Positions 1 through 11,250 of a stretch of DNA of 64,000 bases are shown here, piece by piece. Position 1 is the first letter of the stretch; each line of letters starts with the position of its first letter. The notes beneath the pieces were generated by a model, which made no database searches, was not told where the DNA came from, and worked only from the letters and a program-made list of their open reading frames with translations. The stretch spans positions 27,791,324 to 27,855,323 of the forward strand of contig JASWHV010000007.1 in the NCBI GenBank assembly GCA_030760725.1. The letters are read 5' to 3'. This DNA is from Neostapfia colusana (lineage: Eukaryota > Streptophyta > Magnoliopsida > Poales > Poaceae). The translations under genes and the position numbers were made by a program.

Positions 1-2623
1 CTGGGTTTTCAATTAAGAACCTACTGCACAATCACTGAACTCGCAAAGTAAGTGATAAAGATAAAACTTTGTAATTAAGGTTAATGCAAACCGAAGCTTG
101 CCTTGCTGCTGGTCATCGACTAAAACTTCCTTCAGAGGGATACAATCCAATATCTCCAGGGTTTCATCGACTTCAGTGACTACACATAAAAGAAATACAA
201 TGCATGTCAGATTCAAATGCAAAGGTGTTGAATTTAGAATGTGAAGACTATAACTCTAGCTAGACATCACTTCTGAATCTGAAATTTTTACTGTGGTTTT
301 GTGACAACCTAAACAGAGACTTGGCCAAATTTCATTTGAAGCAAGGCTCATTTGATTCCTGCACAAATAAATGTATAAATGGTCCTTATTAGAGCTTCTA
401 AGATTTTCTAAGGATTTTCATGGAGCAAGCCATTACTTTCTGGAAACTAGTGTTTATGATGGTTCTAATGGAATTTGTTTCAAGTTATTTTAAGAAACCT
501 AGAGAAAGTTATGATCTAACTAAGTTTGAGAAAATTCTGAAAAATGTTTCTGTATATTTTTTCATTTTCTTAGGGGCAGTTCACTAAATCACACAATTAA
601 ATAGACTTAATGAACTCGTATGGATCTGAAAATTTTCATGTGACTCAAGCATATTAATATGAACATCCTGGCCAGATTTTAGAACTTTCCACAAAGTGGA
701 TCTCCAGCTAAAATTCCCAAAACTTTAAATTTTAGGGAATTCATTCTGCAAAAAGAAAGGCTTTCAAGGACTGAAACTTGTTTTGCTGAAAAGTAATCAG
801 AGAGAGGAATCCAATAAAATTTGTTTGACCAAATTTGGACATTCCTACTGAAACTTGTGTGTGTTCAAAGTTTTGGAGGGAAATCTGGAAAAGAAAACCC
901 GAAATGTTTAAACTGTTGACACCCGGGTCCCACGGTACAGTAGCTTCTTCTACCTCCCACCAGCTCCCGAGCGTGCGCCGAACAGAGGCAATGGCGTGAG
1001 CTGTTCTCGGCCGTTTCTCCATAATTTTGGAAACGGTTTCTTCCTACATTATCCTTGGAGCACGGCACACACGCCAGACACCATCTCACATCTCAGCATC
1101 TCTTGAAAACCCATCGGCGACCCCGGCGACAGAACTGAGCTTGGGTCCGATGGTGAGAACACATCTCGGCAGTGAACACGACAATTGGAGGGCTTGTACA
1201 TCACCACGGGGTCATGGGGAAGCTAACCGTGCCCCCCTCTTGGCCGGAGATCGCCGGGAAGGTAGACTTCACCGGTGACCCGAAGCTTTTTAGCCGCCGG
1301 CGGCGAAAACACGATGCTATGCTCGCCGGCTGGATGAACTTGGCTAAGATTCGGCCTAGGTGATCGTGGTGCTCTTCTAGCTCTAGCTAAACCATAAAAT
1401 CAGATGACCAAGTGGTCGGGGTGAATTTCTCGTTTTGGTTCTCGGAGTTCCGTAACCTAGCCGACACAAAAACTGGAATTCCGGCTCACCGGCAATGAGG
1501 GAGCTCACACGGGTGTAGAAGGACAAAGTAATACTCGGTTGCTAACCTCCGTGACAATTTTTCCGAGCCAGAGAATCTTTGGTGCGGCCAGGTGAAGAAG
1601 ATTCCCACCGGCGGTTTTGCTCTGTCCTGAGGAAGAAGATCGCCAGGTACAGCTTGAAAGACGCCGTGAATCAGCTCGGGGCTGTGTCAAGGACGTCTAG
1701 GGAAGTCAGGCGATCCCATTTATGGCCTTAGCTTGATGTGAAATCTCCGAGTTCGGCTGGTTGACGGTGGAGGGCTCGGTGCAAGCGAGCGGCGATGGTG
1801 AGCGACGTTTCTGTGCGAGCGAGCGATGAAGCAGTGTGAAAATGAGCTTTTGCACACTCAGGCTCGGTGATAAGAGGGCGCGGGACGCTGCTTGGTGGAC
1901 AGGAACCGAGAACAGCTGCTGCACGCCGTGGCATCCGCGCGAGCACGCGCAAGAAATTGGGCAACACGGTTGTGGAGTCGGTTCCTCACTTGTGTTACTG
2001 ATAATGGGCCCCACCAATTCAAATTTGTCCTCGCAAATTGAATTCTTACTGTTGCACAAATTTTGGGACCCTCCTGCCCTCTAAACATTGATCAAACCAC
2101 CAAATGACTATTTGATTTTGAATAATTCAAAATGTGGAGTGATTTGAATGAAATTGCATCAAATGTGCAATATGAAATTCAAATTCAGTTTGGATTTGCC
2201 CCAACTAGCTCATGTCGCGATAAATCCCAAGTGGGATGAAACTTGGTGGAGTAGTTCATAAAAATGTGGTGAGTGTGAATATGAATCCCTCTTTTGAATT
2301 CATGTGATGGAAGTAGTTTGAATTTGAATCTAAGTTCAAACTAGCCCTTTAATAATTATATCCAAAAGTACCTAAAAAATATTTGGATTTGCATGAAACT
2401 TGGCATGAGCATTCCTAAGAAAGTTTAGGATTTAATAATGAGCTCAGCCTCTAAAGGATTCATGTGGGAAATACCACTTTTTGGATTTTGTGACTTCTTC
2501 CTCTAATCATCCTATTGATGGTGGTTACTTGCTCTTCACATGTGTTCATATGATTACCACAATATGAGATGTGGTGTGTGGTGTGATGAAAACTTTTGCA
2601 AGTCAAAATATTGGTCCTTTACA
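1..2623 (-). mobile_element. Partial gypsy LTR (C2), start half, minus orientation
   Basis: Non-coding repeat colinear with the LTR of element C (about 55080-57850) in the same orientation. Both share the block ending 'GCAAACCGGAGCTTGCC' (near 90 and 55205), a GC-rich middle, and an outer end reading GGTCCTTTACA or GGACCTTACA, which is TGTAA on the minus strand. The LTR start is therefore at 2623 and the rest lies left of the window. It sits directly against the Copia leader: the next bases, GCTGGGTGGCGG, look like sequence just after a Copia primer site, so the insertion probably hit the primer-site region. Short ORFs here lie on several frames and match nothing known; I leave them out. Confidence 0.75.
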
Positions 2624-2690
2624 GCTGGGTGGCGGTCGCGACGAGGAGTACGTCATTGGCATTGCGTCCGCGTGAGCAGAGGCAGTCCTG

Positions 2691-3619
2691 ATGGGAAAGA
2701 TTGGAGGAAGAGGAGACAATGCTACCGGGAGAGGAGAAGATGTCAGAGATGGAAGCAGCTCGGTCCAACAGGTGATCCGCGAGGTGAGCGGGGGAACCCC
2801 CTTCCCCATGCTCACGAAGACAAATTATTCAGATTGGGCACTGCTTATGAAGGTCAATCTCAAGGCTAGGATGCTTTGGGAGGCGATCGAGACCAGAAAT
2901 GTGGAGCAGCACAAAGACATGCAGGCACTGGATGCGCTCTACAGTGCTGTTCCGCCGGAGTTGTGGCAGGTGATCGCGGACAAGGACACGGCGAAGGAGG
3001 CGTGGGATGCATCGCCACGATGCGCATCAGAAACGGCCAAGTCAGGAAGACATCCGCTCAGAACTTGTGCCGGCAGTTCGACGCAGCGACGTTCAAGGAG
3101 GAAGAGTCTCTGGAGGGCTTTGCACTTCGGTTCAGTGGTATGGCATTGATCCTCACAACTCTTGGCGATAAGATTATGGAGACTTAAGTTGTAGATAAGA
3201 TGATCCTAAGTGTTCCTCTACGCTTCAGGCAAGTTGTGGTAGCTATTACTACATTACTTGATGTGTCGATGCTCATGGTGGCCGATCTGACCAGAAGACT
3301 CAAAGCTGCGGAGGATGTCTTCGAAGATCCGCCGTCAGTGATGCAGCACGATGGGAAACTCTATCTCACATAAGAAGAGTTGCAGGCAAGGCAAAGAAAA
3401 CGTGAAGCCGAGCATCGTTATGGAGAAAGCAGTCGCACCGACGGGGGTCGCCGTGGTGGTGGAAGGCAAGGTCGTGGCCCAGGTCACATAAATGATGGAG
3501 GATCATTTTCAGATGGTTCGTTGGGCGGATCCAACAATTGCAGTAGAAAGGAATGCAGGAGGTGTGGAAAACTCGGACACTGGGCTCGGGATTGCCGTGT
3601 AAAGCCGAAGAAAGAACAA
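2691..3619 (+). pseudogene. Copia gag polyprotein (broken)
   Basis: Gag forms the cytoplasmic virus-like particle. The ATG at 2691 opens a reading frame containing TPFPMLTKTNYSDWALLMK, the usual start of plant Copia gag (UBN2/Retrotran_gag_2). The frame breaks near 3010 and continues in the next frame with ATFKEEESLEGFALRF. A stop follows MET at about 3184 and another lies near 3371. The last part (3380-3600) is Arg/Gly-rich and ends in a CCHC knuckle, C-RRC-GKLGH-WARD-C, the nucleic-acid-binding motif. Coding is cut off at 3619 by CACTA-I. At least one frameshift and two stops make it non-functional. Identification is firm; exact break positions are approximate. Confidence 0.85.
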
Positions 3620-3950
3620 CACTACAACAATACGATTCACTTACGACGGCCAAAACCGTCGTAAGGTCTAAACCATTGTAATTAGCTTAATTATGATGGT
3701 TTAAGCCTAATTGCGATGGTTTCTAGCCGTCATCAGGGTTTGGTCGTAAATTAAGTAACTTACGATGGCCACCATCGTAAGTTACGCAGCATACGACGGC
3801 GGCCTGTAGCTGTCGTATGTAACAGTCTGGGCCACGTGGTGGGCTAGGCTATACCACTTATGACGGCCTGAACACGGCCGTCGTAAGTTAGTTGGGCTTA
3901 CTTACGACGGCCATAGCAGCCGTCGTAAGTAACATAGGCTAACTTACGAG
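3620..3950. repeat. CACTA-I left terminal and subterminal repeats
   Basis: CACTACAACAA at the tip is followed by at least ten copies of CTTACGACGG in both orientations. Many are arranged as hairpins, for example CTTACGACGG and CCGTCGTAAG around 3645-3668. In CACTA elements such motifs are the binding sites of the element's TNPA-type protein. The array stops at 3950, where LTR fragment D begins. Confidence 0.85.
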
Positions 3951-6350
3951 GTTGACGAAGGGTGATGGGCCCCACCAGTCAGCCTCTGTTTCCTCCGCGG
4001 GGATCAGTTTGCGGCTAGGATTTTGTGTGGCTGCGCGGGTGTAACTTCATGGGCTGCGGTGTGGCCGCGAGCTCGGTGTCCCGATTTAAATACACAACCA
4101 GAGTTTAAACTTTTCCGACTTAGATCAAATTTTGAAACCCCATATCATTTAGTAGGAATGTCCAAAATTTGTGAAACAAATTTTGTTGGATTTCACTCAG
4201 TCAGTACTTTGCAGAAACGCAGAGAATTTCATCTGAAGATCTCTGTAATGTTCTCCAAAATTCATTAAATTTAAATTTTGGGAATTAATTCCAGAAGATC
4301 CCTGTTATGGAATTTTCTCTTATTTGGCCAGAAGATCCTTCATAACTCTAGTGGTCTCCTGTAAAAATTTAAGCTTCATTGGAGTACATTGGCTAGGATA
4401 AACTCTAATCCAAAGTGCAGCATTGATTTAGAATTTCCAAAATAAACAGAGACTTTTTCAGCAATTTGCCCCAACTTTAAAAATCCATTTCTTCCTGTAG
4501 GTAACTCGAAATATTATGAAACCAAGTTTGCTAGAACCAGGGAGACCTCCTTTGTTTAGACCTTCACTTTGAGCTATGTCAAAACTTCATATTTGGGATC
4601 AAAATTCAGAGAAGCCTTGTACTTGTGGGAATTTCGGAAACCACAAGCTTCCATGAAACCTCCCCAAATTTTGCTTAGATCATCCTTATAGAGTCTAGTG
4701 TCCACTGGAAAAATACCAAAGACAATTAAGAAACCTTAATAGCAGTAGCTAGTAATAGAAGTTTAAATTCTTATAATTCATTAGCACTTATACACATATT
4801 TTGTTGCATATCATATAGTGGCCGAAGTTGAGGACACTGCGGAGCCATTGGAAGTCCTCCCACCAGAAGCTAACTTTCCCTTTGACTCGCAACCAGGCAA
4901 GCCCCGATTTGCATTTAATTACTTTTTGCAAAGTTTTGATTTGTATCACTTATGTATAGGGTGAAATGCTTGCATTAGAGTTAAGGTGATTGAAACCCCA
5001 TTTGCATGACTTATAAATCCTATGGAGGGTTGGGTAGTTTACGACTTGATGAGTAGAGAATGCCATGCTAATGTTCTTAGGATCTCTGTAGAGATCGAGT
5101 GGTTGGAATCTACTCACGGGATAGGAATTTTATCACACGGGATAGAAAGAGAGTAAGAATGGCTTAAGAAGGTGAAACTGAGACCCAGCAGGGAGGATAG
5201 GATGCAGTGAGCGTAGGTCGCACATGCGTAGCCCTGTTGGTGTTGGTTGAGAACCGAGCCGTTGCGGACCTGCTGGACAAGTTTGAACAGTTCCGGATGC
5301 ATAATGGCATATGGGAACCAGGAAACCGATGCAATTGGTTAACCTAGGTGCCAAGGCTTACCCAACCGTTTCATAGGAGTGGGTTGTGGGTAGCAAGGTA
5401 TTAATCTGCCGGTGGCACAGACACGCTCCACGTGGGGACTTTCTGCCCGTTACTGATGGACCGGTTCGGCATTTAGATTTCCTTTGAAAGGTTGCTGCAT
5501 ACAACAGAGTAGGGAGGTGTGAAGCACCACACTTCTGAAAGTGGGTGTATGTGACGTGTTATCCGGATGTCTATTGATTGCAATCACCGTCCCTCGCGGT
5601 TATTTGAGTACCGCTTGTTCCCTGCGCTGCGACGTAGTAATAATTGAAAGAAGGCAGAAGAATATGATGCATTGATCTATTATTGTCTTGAAACCATGTA
5701 TGCTGTAGATGTAGAGCTCATTAAGTTTATCTTCCATTTTGGGCATAACCACATCGGAGGAAAGAGTTTCTTGTTTGATTGTGGACTTCCGATTGGAGGG
5801 CTGCCTAAGGCATATTAATCTGCTGCTATAAAACTGAAAGTAAGGATTAACATGTAGGTGTGTGTTTATCGCAATATATTTTTCCTATATTACAAATCCC
5901 TGTATGTAGAGTTTCATGTTTAGAAGTGTCGGTTAAGTCTTGCTGAGCCATCGTGCTCACGGTTGCTATAATTGAGTTGCTGCAGGTGAGGGTTATGAGG
6001 AAGGATCCGAGGACGAGGTGATGCCCCCGTCGGGGTACACGGCCGAGCTGGAGCCCTGCACGCCGCCGTGATCTTCGTATGAGTGTTGCTAGTGTATAGC
6101 ATCCCCGGGCTGGACGACTTCACTTTTTGCATAGCTAGGAGGAGGGTGTAGCTATGAATAATACTTCCGTTGTACATTACTTTTGTAAAATACTTCCGCT
6201 GTACATTACTTTTGTAAAATACTTCCGCTGTTTTACGTAAAACAAAAGTTTGTACGTTGTTCTTAATATTTTCCTGTGTGCTGTTGGGTGCCGCATCGCA
6301 CGACACTACCCTCTGTGATCCAGGAGTGGGAGGACCACGGGGTGGCCCTG
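3951..6350 (+). mobile_element. Gypsy LTR fragment D (family of element C), plus orientation
   Basis: Colinear with about 56180 down to 53807 of element C's LTR, but in the opposite strand sense. Shared landmarks are GTTGACGAAGGG (3950 and 56175), the coding-like stretch around 4800-4960, the region at 5200-5640 with GAGAACCGAGCC, and an end resembling C's LTR end, GTGATCC...GGG...CCCTGA. It is truncated on its 5' side at the CACTA-I subterminal array and stops at 6350 inside TNP2, so it is not a clean solo LTR. No protein-coding sequence is supported. A short direct repeat of TACATTACTTTTGTAAAATA lies at about 6172-6222. Confidence 0.7.
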
Positions 6351-8196
6351 ACGTAACCGTTTGAGAATTTCAAACTTTTCAACCATTCGAGTACTTCTTT
6401 CTTTTCTTTGGTTCGAAGACAGAAGGAAGCACGTGGTTTACCACCACTTTCAGAAAATCTCAAGAGTTGGACGGTTACAAAGCTCAGCCTGATCCTTTCG
6501 AGCCTTTATATTCTCTTTCATTTCGCACGTCATGTTCATGCATGTGCTTCTGATACATTTCCCCATGTTATGCTCTTGATGCATGACATCAGTGTTGTGC
6601 ATTAGTATCAACGACGTCACATATGGTAGCTCCCATAGTCTACATATATGAGTCCAATTGTGATCATCTCCGAAACCGACAAAATATCCAGGACGATCTT
6701 TATCTAGCAACAGTTTATCCAACATATCAGATATTTCCTACCCGTTAAGACGTTTCGATGGTCCTTTAGTGAAAACAGTGTCCTTTCTAAATACATTTCT
6801 CTGTTGTCTAAACATGTGATTCAAAGGAAGCCAACGTCCGTGACAATCAAAGTAACATATCTTTCCTCCATGAGTAAGTCAAAAACAGTCAGTGTCAGAA
6901 GCACAAATTGGACACGTCAAACGACCGTGAGTGCTCTATCCAGAAAACATGCATTACGCCTGAAAATCATGGACAGACCACAAACAAGCAGCTCGAAGGT
7001 TGAATCGCTGCTTCTTGTAATTGTTGTACGCTTCGACTCCTGTCCACAATATTTTTAATTCTTCGATCAGCGGTTTCAACATCACGTTGAGACGTGACCC
7101 AGGATGATCCGGCCCAGGTAAAATGAGGCTAAGGAACATGAACTCATACTTCATACAGAGAGCCGATGGTAGATTGTACGGAATGACAAAGACAGGCCAA
7201 CAGGAGTATGGTGAAGCATTTGTACTGAACGACGAGAATCCATCTAGATCAAACATTTCTCGCATAATGGCCAAACTCTAGATCAAACCGTTCCAGCACC
7301 TTCCATGCCTCACCGTCGGACGGATGCGTCATGACTTCTTTGTTCTGACGTACACCTTCTTTGTGCCATCTCGTGTGTGCGGTAGCTTTTTTCGAACGAA
7401 ACAAACGCTTCAATCGAGGTGTCATGGGTAAATATCGAAGCTGCTTATGTACCACTTCTGTCATAACATTTTCACCATCTTCATTAACGAATTTGACATA
7501 CCTCGATTCACCACATTGTAAACATTTCTTCTCTTTCGCATGTTCTTTCTTGAAAAGCATGCAGTTGTCTGGACACACATCAATCTTCTCATATTTCATA
7601 CCAAGACACGAAAGCAATTTCTTCGCGTGATACATATCTTTAGGCACTTTATGGGGACGTGGAAGGATATCGCTGATCAATTTGATGAGGTCATTGTAAC
7701 AGTTATTAGAAAAAAAATACTTAGACTTAGTTACCATAAGTCTAGTCATGAAAGTGGGGAGGGTCACTTCCGTGTGTTCATGCAGCGGCTGTTCTAAAGC
7801 TTTTAGAAGCTTGAAGAACACTTCAACCTCCGTTGTAGGTGGATCCTCCATAAGGTCTGGTTGTATAGCTTCTAGCATCTCATCCATCCTATCATCCCCT
7901 GTAATATCATCAATGTCCTCTTCCACTTCTTGTACAGCTTTAAAAGCCATCTCACCATGAAAGGTCTAGACCTCATAACGTGGCGTGTAACCGTTTCGAC
8001 ACAAATGTATCGAAAGTTCCACTTTGTCCAAAAACTTGGTATTACGGCACTTCGTACATGGGAACCGCACCTTATCGGTATTTGACAACAAAAATGCTCG
8101 ATCTACAAAAGCATCTGTCTTGGCGAACCATTCATCTGAGTGCCCACCAGATCTGCTCTTCCAACCAGTATACATCCAACAGCGGTCTTCACTCAT
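6351..8196 (-). pseudogene. CACTA-I TNP2 transposase (decayed, 3' truncated)
   Basis: TNP2 is the nuclear DDE-type transposase of CACTA elements. The start at 8196 opens the Transpos_assoc domain (CWMYTGWKSR, then a Cys pair in FPCTKCRNTKF), broken by one in-frame TAG near 7967. The next open piece (7950-7249) carries LIKLISDILPRPHKVPKDMY, CPDNCMLFKKEH and CLQCGESRY. After a frameshift near 7265 the core follows: FDLDGF, YSCWPVFVIPYNLP, LILPGPDHPGSRL and LIEELKILWTG. Stops follow at HDFQA and beyond, then LWELPYVTSLILMHNTDVMHQE and NIKARKDQAELCNRP. Coding ends in VLEWLKSLKFSNGYV where fragment D begins, so the C-terminal third is lost. The family call is very secure and the gene is plainly dead. 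Confidence 0.92.
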
Positions 8197-8984
8197 ATTT
8201 TACTCTGTAGTATAAACCTAGAGAAATTACGTTCACTTTACATCTATTGGAAGGGATAGGTTCTAAACCCACCCAAGAGTGCCCGAGAGGAGCGTGCTTA
8301 TAACGAGACGCGGGGTCCGAATCCAGAAAATTTTTTGGCAACATAACCCGCTGTTCTCCAACTGCATGCCTGATAATGGTGCAGCGGAGAACATTAGGGT
8401 TACGCAGTCAAAATTTCGTCCGAATCCAGACCCCGCGTCTCGTCATAAGCACGTCCCCTTGGTCACTCCCAGGCTGTCCAAAAAGGGACAATTCCGAACC
8501 TACACGTCTCACATGTGTAACGCATGTGAGACAGGCCGGTCTGAACCGGGTGACGCGTATTGTATATGTTACGTTAATCTTACATTTTATTGTGATTTAC
8601 GAGAGAGAGGTAAGCGAGAGAGAGGAGGAAAGAACGAGGACAATTAGGGCTAAAAATGGCCGGAGAGTGCTCGGCGACGGATGCGGGCGGTGGAGGAACT
8701 CCGACGACCTTGTTCTACGACACAGATGGACAAAAAATCTTGGGACATGATCGGTTGGCTTCACAGAAACCTAAGAAGTGTTAAACTAGTTGGCTACAGC
8801 GGCGGCGGCCATGGCCATGGAACCAACGACGCTTCTTGATCTAAATCACACGGTTCTCAATAGTTATCTTGGCGGCGGCCATGTCCATGAAAATTGACCT
8901 TTAAATGGCCCGTGTCGAGCCATATATGGATTGTGTCAGGCTGAGCCGACCCGAAGCCCGTTTATTTATATATCGATATTATAC
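8197..8984. promoter_or_regulatory. Upstream region of CACTA-I tnp2 with two hairpins
   Basis: Non-coding. A pair of 25-base arms at 8293-8317 and 8429-8453 are inverted repeats with one mismatch, separated by about 110 bases. A second small hairpin has arms GTCTCACATG (8506-8515) and CATGTGAGAC (8523-8532). Both lie just upstream of tnp2, where its promoter is expected. A GA-rich stretch (8600-8640) and two copies of GGCGGCGGCCATG (near 8800 and 8870) follow. No ORF here is recognisable. Confidence 0.55.
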
Positions 8985-9318
8985 ACTATAGTCAACTAAA
9001 CCAAAATTAAGTAATGTAATTAAATAATAAATTAATCATTAACTAACCTAATTAATAAAAAACTAAATTAAGAACTAAATGAACTAAATTAATTAATTTA
9101 ATTACTAAATGAACTAAATTACTTACTAAATTAACTAAATTAATTACTAAATGAAATAAATGAACTAAATTACTTAGTAAATAAACTAAATTAATTATTA
9201 AATGAACTAAATAAACTAAAATTAATTACTACATGAACTAAATTAATTATTAAATGAACTAAATAAACAAAACTAATTACTAAATGAACTAAATTAACTA
9301 AATTAATAACTAAATAAA
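8985..9318. repeat. AT-rich degenerate tandem repeat
   Basis: About 330 bases built almost wholly from variants of ACTAAATTAATTACTAAATG, with units of roughly 10-20 bases. No coding content. It lies inside CACTA-I between the tnp2 upstream region and a GC-rich block. Confidence 0.8.
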
Positions 9319-9660
9319 ATGTACCTCGAAGTGGCGGCGAAGCAGGGCAGGCTTGGGGCCGAGCAGCGGCGGCGGGGCCGGCGCGGCGCGGGGAGGCGCG
9401 AGGCAGCGGCGCAGCCGGGGAGCGCGGGGCGGCGGCGGCGCGGCGGCGTGGGGAGGCGCACAGGGCGGCGGGGCGGTGTGGGGAGGTGCGCAGGGGAGCG
9501 CGGGGCGGCCGGGGGAGCGCGGGGCGGCGGCGTTGGGGCGGTGTGGGGCGGCGGCACGACCGGGGAAGCACGGGGCGGCGGGACGACGTGTGGAGGCACG
9601 GCGGCAGCGGAGGCGGTGCGGGCTCGGGCTGAATGAGCTCGAGCCTGGGCTGGGGCGGCG
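9319..9660. other. Very GC-rich low-complexity block in CACTA-I
   Basis: The sequence is mainly GGCGGCG and GGGGAG motifs. Long reading frames are open on both strands because stop codons are rare in such DNA, and the translations are Arg/Gly/Ala- or Pro/Arg-rich without a known domain. I read this as a GC-rich leader or exon remnant of CACTA-I, not as a gene. Confidence 0.6.
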
Positions 9661-9937
9661 GTTTAAACCCGCAACTTACGACTGCCACTTAACTTACTAC
9701 GGCTGTAAACTAAGCCGTCGTAAGTTACTCTTAGTTTTTAACCACGCTTTAACTTACGACGGCTTAGGGTTACGGCCTTCGTAAGTTATACGTAACTTAC
9801 GACGGCCATGGGCCCAAGTCCGTCATAAGTTAGTTTACTTATGACGACCCACAGCGAACGTCGTAAGTTAGGTTACTTACGACGGCTAGCCGTCGTAAAT
9901 AACTTAGCTGTCGTAATGTGTTAGGTTTCTTGTAGTG
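9661..9937. repeat. CACTA-I right subterminal and terminal repeats
   Basis: About ten copies of AACTTACGACGGC in both orientations, matching the left end. The block ends in TTTCTTGTAGTG at 9937, the inverted CACTACAAGAAA terminus. Confidence 0.85.
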
Positions 9938-9940
9938 TTG

Positions 9941-11250
9941 TCAGTCTCAGTCAGTTGAAAGAAGAGGGATACACAATTGAGATCAAGAATAGGTCGATGA
10001 GGGTCTATGAACCAAGTGGCAGGCTGCTGGCGAAAGTGGATCGTGGTCAGGATCATTTATTCATTCTGCACTTGCCATTGACTCATGCGAATTGTCTGGC
10101 AGTGAAAGGCGCAGGGGAAGCCTGGAGATGGCATGCGCAATTCGGGCATGTCAATGTGGCAGCACTGAAGAAACTGGCTAAGGAGGAGTATGTTCGTGGT
10201 CTGCCTGCGATCGACAAGCTGGACCATCTCTATTAACCATGTCTTGCTGGCAAGCAGAGGAGATCAACGTTCCCGGAACGGAGTGACTTTCGTGCCGAAC
10301 GACCACTGGAGCTGGTACAAGGGGACCTATGTGGTCCTATAACACCGACCACTCCGAGTGGAAGCAGGTATTTCTTACTCTTGGTGGATGATCGGAGTAG
10401 AGACATGTGGATAAGCCCGATGCCCACTAAAGATTGTGCAGCCGAGGCGATCAAACTCTTCAAAGCACAAGCTGAGTGTGAGTCGGGTCTTAAACCTGGC
10501 ACACTTCACACTGATAACGGAGGAGAATTCACATCACATGAGTTTGCTGAGTATTGTGCCAGAGAGGGAGACCCTATTGTCCGCAACAAAATGGTGTTGT
10601 AGAGCGTCAAAATGGCACAGTGGTTGCTGCAGCTACGTGTATGTTCAAAGCCAAAAATCTGCCGGGATGGCTATGGGGAGAGGCAGTGGTAACTGCCCTA
10701 TATATGCTGAACAGATGCTCAACAAGAAGTGTAACTGGCATGACTCCGTTTGAGGCATAGTTTGGGAGGAAACCAGCAGTTCATCACCTAAGGGTGTTCA
10801 GATGCATTGCTTTTGTCCGGAATACGACACCCCATCTCAAGAAGCTGGAAGATCGAGGGCGAAAGATGATATTCATAGGATATGAGCATGGGTCAAAAGC
10901 ATACAGAGTATATGACACAGTTGCGAAACGCGTCCATGTGTCACGATATGTAATCTTCGACGAGGAAGCTCAATGGGATTGGGAGAATGATCATGTGCAA
11001 AACCGGGCTGATCTAAGAGATGACATCTTTACAGTGGAATATAATCTTGGACATGCACGGACTCTAGCTGTAGGAGGAGGATATCAGCAGGAACGTGATG
11101 ATGTTCTGGATGATGGACTCTTGACCCCGCAAGCTGAACCATCGATAGAGGAACCTAGAGAACTAGAGCGGGAAATAGAGTTTGCAACACCACCCAGTGA
11201 CGTACGTGAACGTCTAGATGATGATCATGATGAAGACATCCCCTTGAGGT
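9941..11250 (+). pseudogene. Copia pol: pre-integrase and integrase region (broken)
   Basis: Continues Copia-1 beyond CACTA-I. It opens with SVSQLKEEGYTIEI and WRWHAQFGHVN, the GAG_pre-integrase zinc-binding start. An in-frame TAA at about 10234 interrupts it just before CLAGKQRR. The integrase core then shows the three acidic residues in context: LVQGDLCGP, HTDNGGEFTS and, after a frameshift near 10570, NGVVERQNGTV. The C-terminal part at 10794-11000 reads FIGYEHGSKAYRVYD and VHVSRYVIFDE, typical of Copia integrase ends. Integrase would insert the cDNA into the genome. The stop at 10758 (FEA then TAG) and the frameshift make it inactive. Confidence 0.9.

Larger units (their letters stand above)
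3620..9937. mobile_element. CACTA-I DNA transposon (En/Spm-like), internally disrupted
   Basis: The left end begins CACTACAACAA and the right end, read in reverse complement, begins CACTACAAGAAA, the standard CACTA inverted terminus. Both ends are followed by many copies of ACTTACGACGGC. A TNP2 transposase lies on the minus strand between them. The flanking trinucleotides are CAA (3617-3619) and TTG (9938-9940), so the expected 3-bp direct target duplication is absent. An LTR fragment (D) replaces the 3' part of TNP2. Between tnp2 and the right end I could not recognise a second (TNP1-like) gene. Confidence 0.85.

Noticed and set aside
3620..3950. Regular spaced repeats as a possible CRISPR-like array
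   Set aside because: Motifs are short, in both orientations, and bounded by a CACTA tip; they are transposon subterminal repeats. CRISPR is not expected in this genome.
9319..9784. Long Arg/Gly- and Pro/Ala-rich ORFs on both strands
   Set aside because: They arise because stop codons are rare in extremely GC-rich DNA. All frames are open together and none has a domain.
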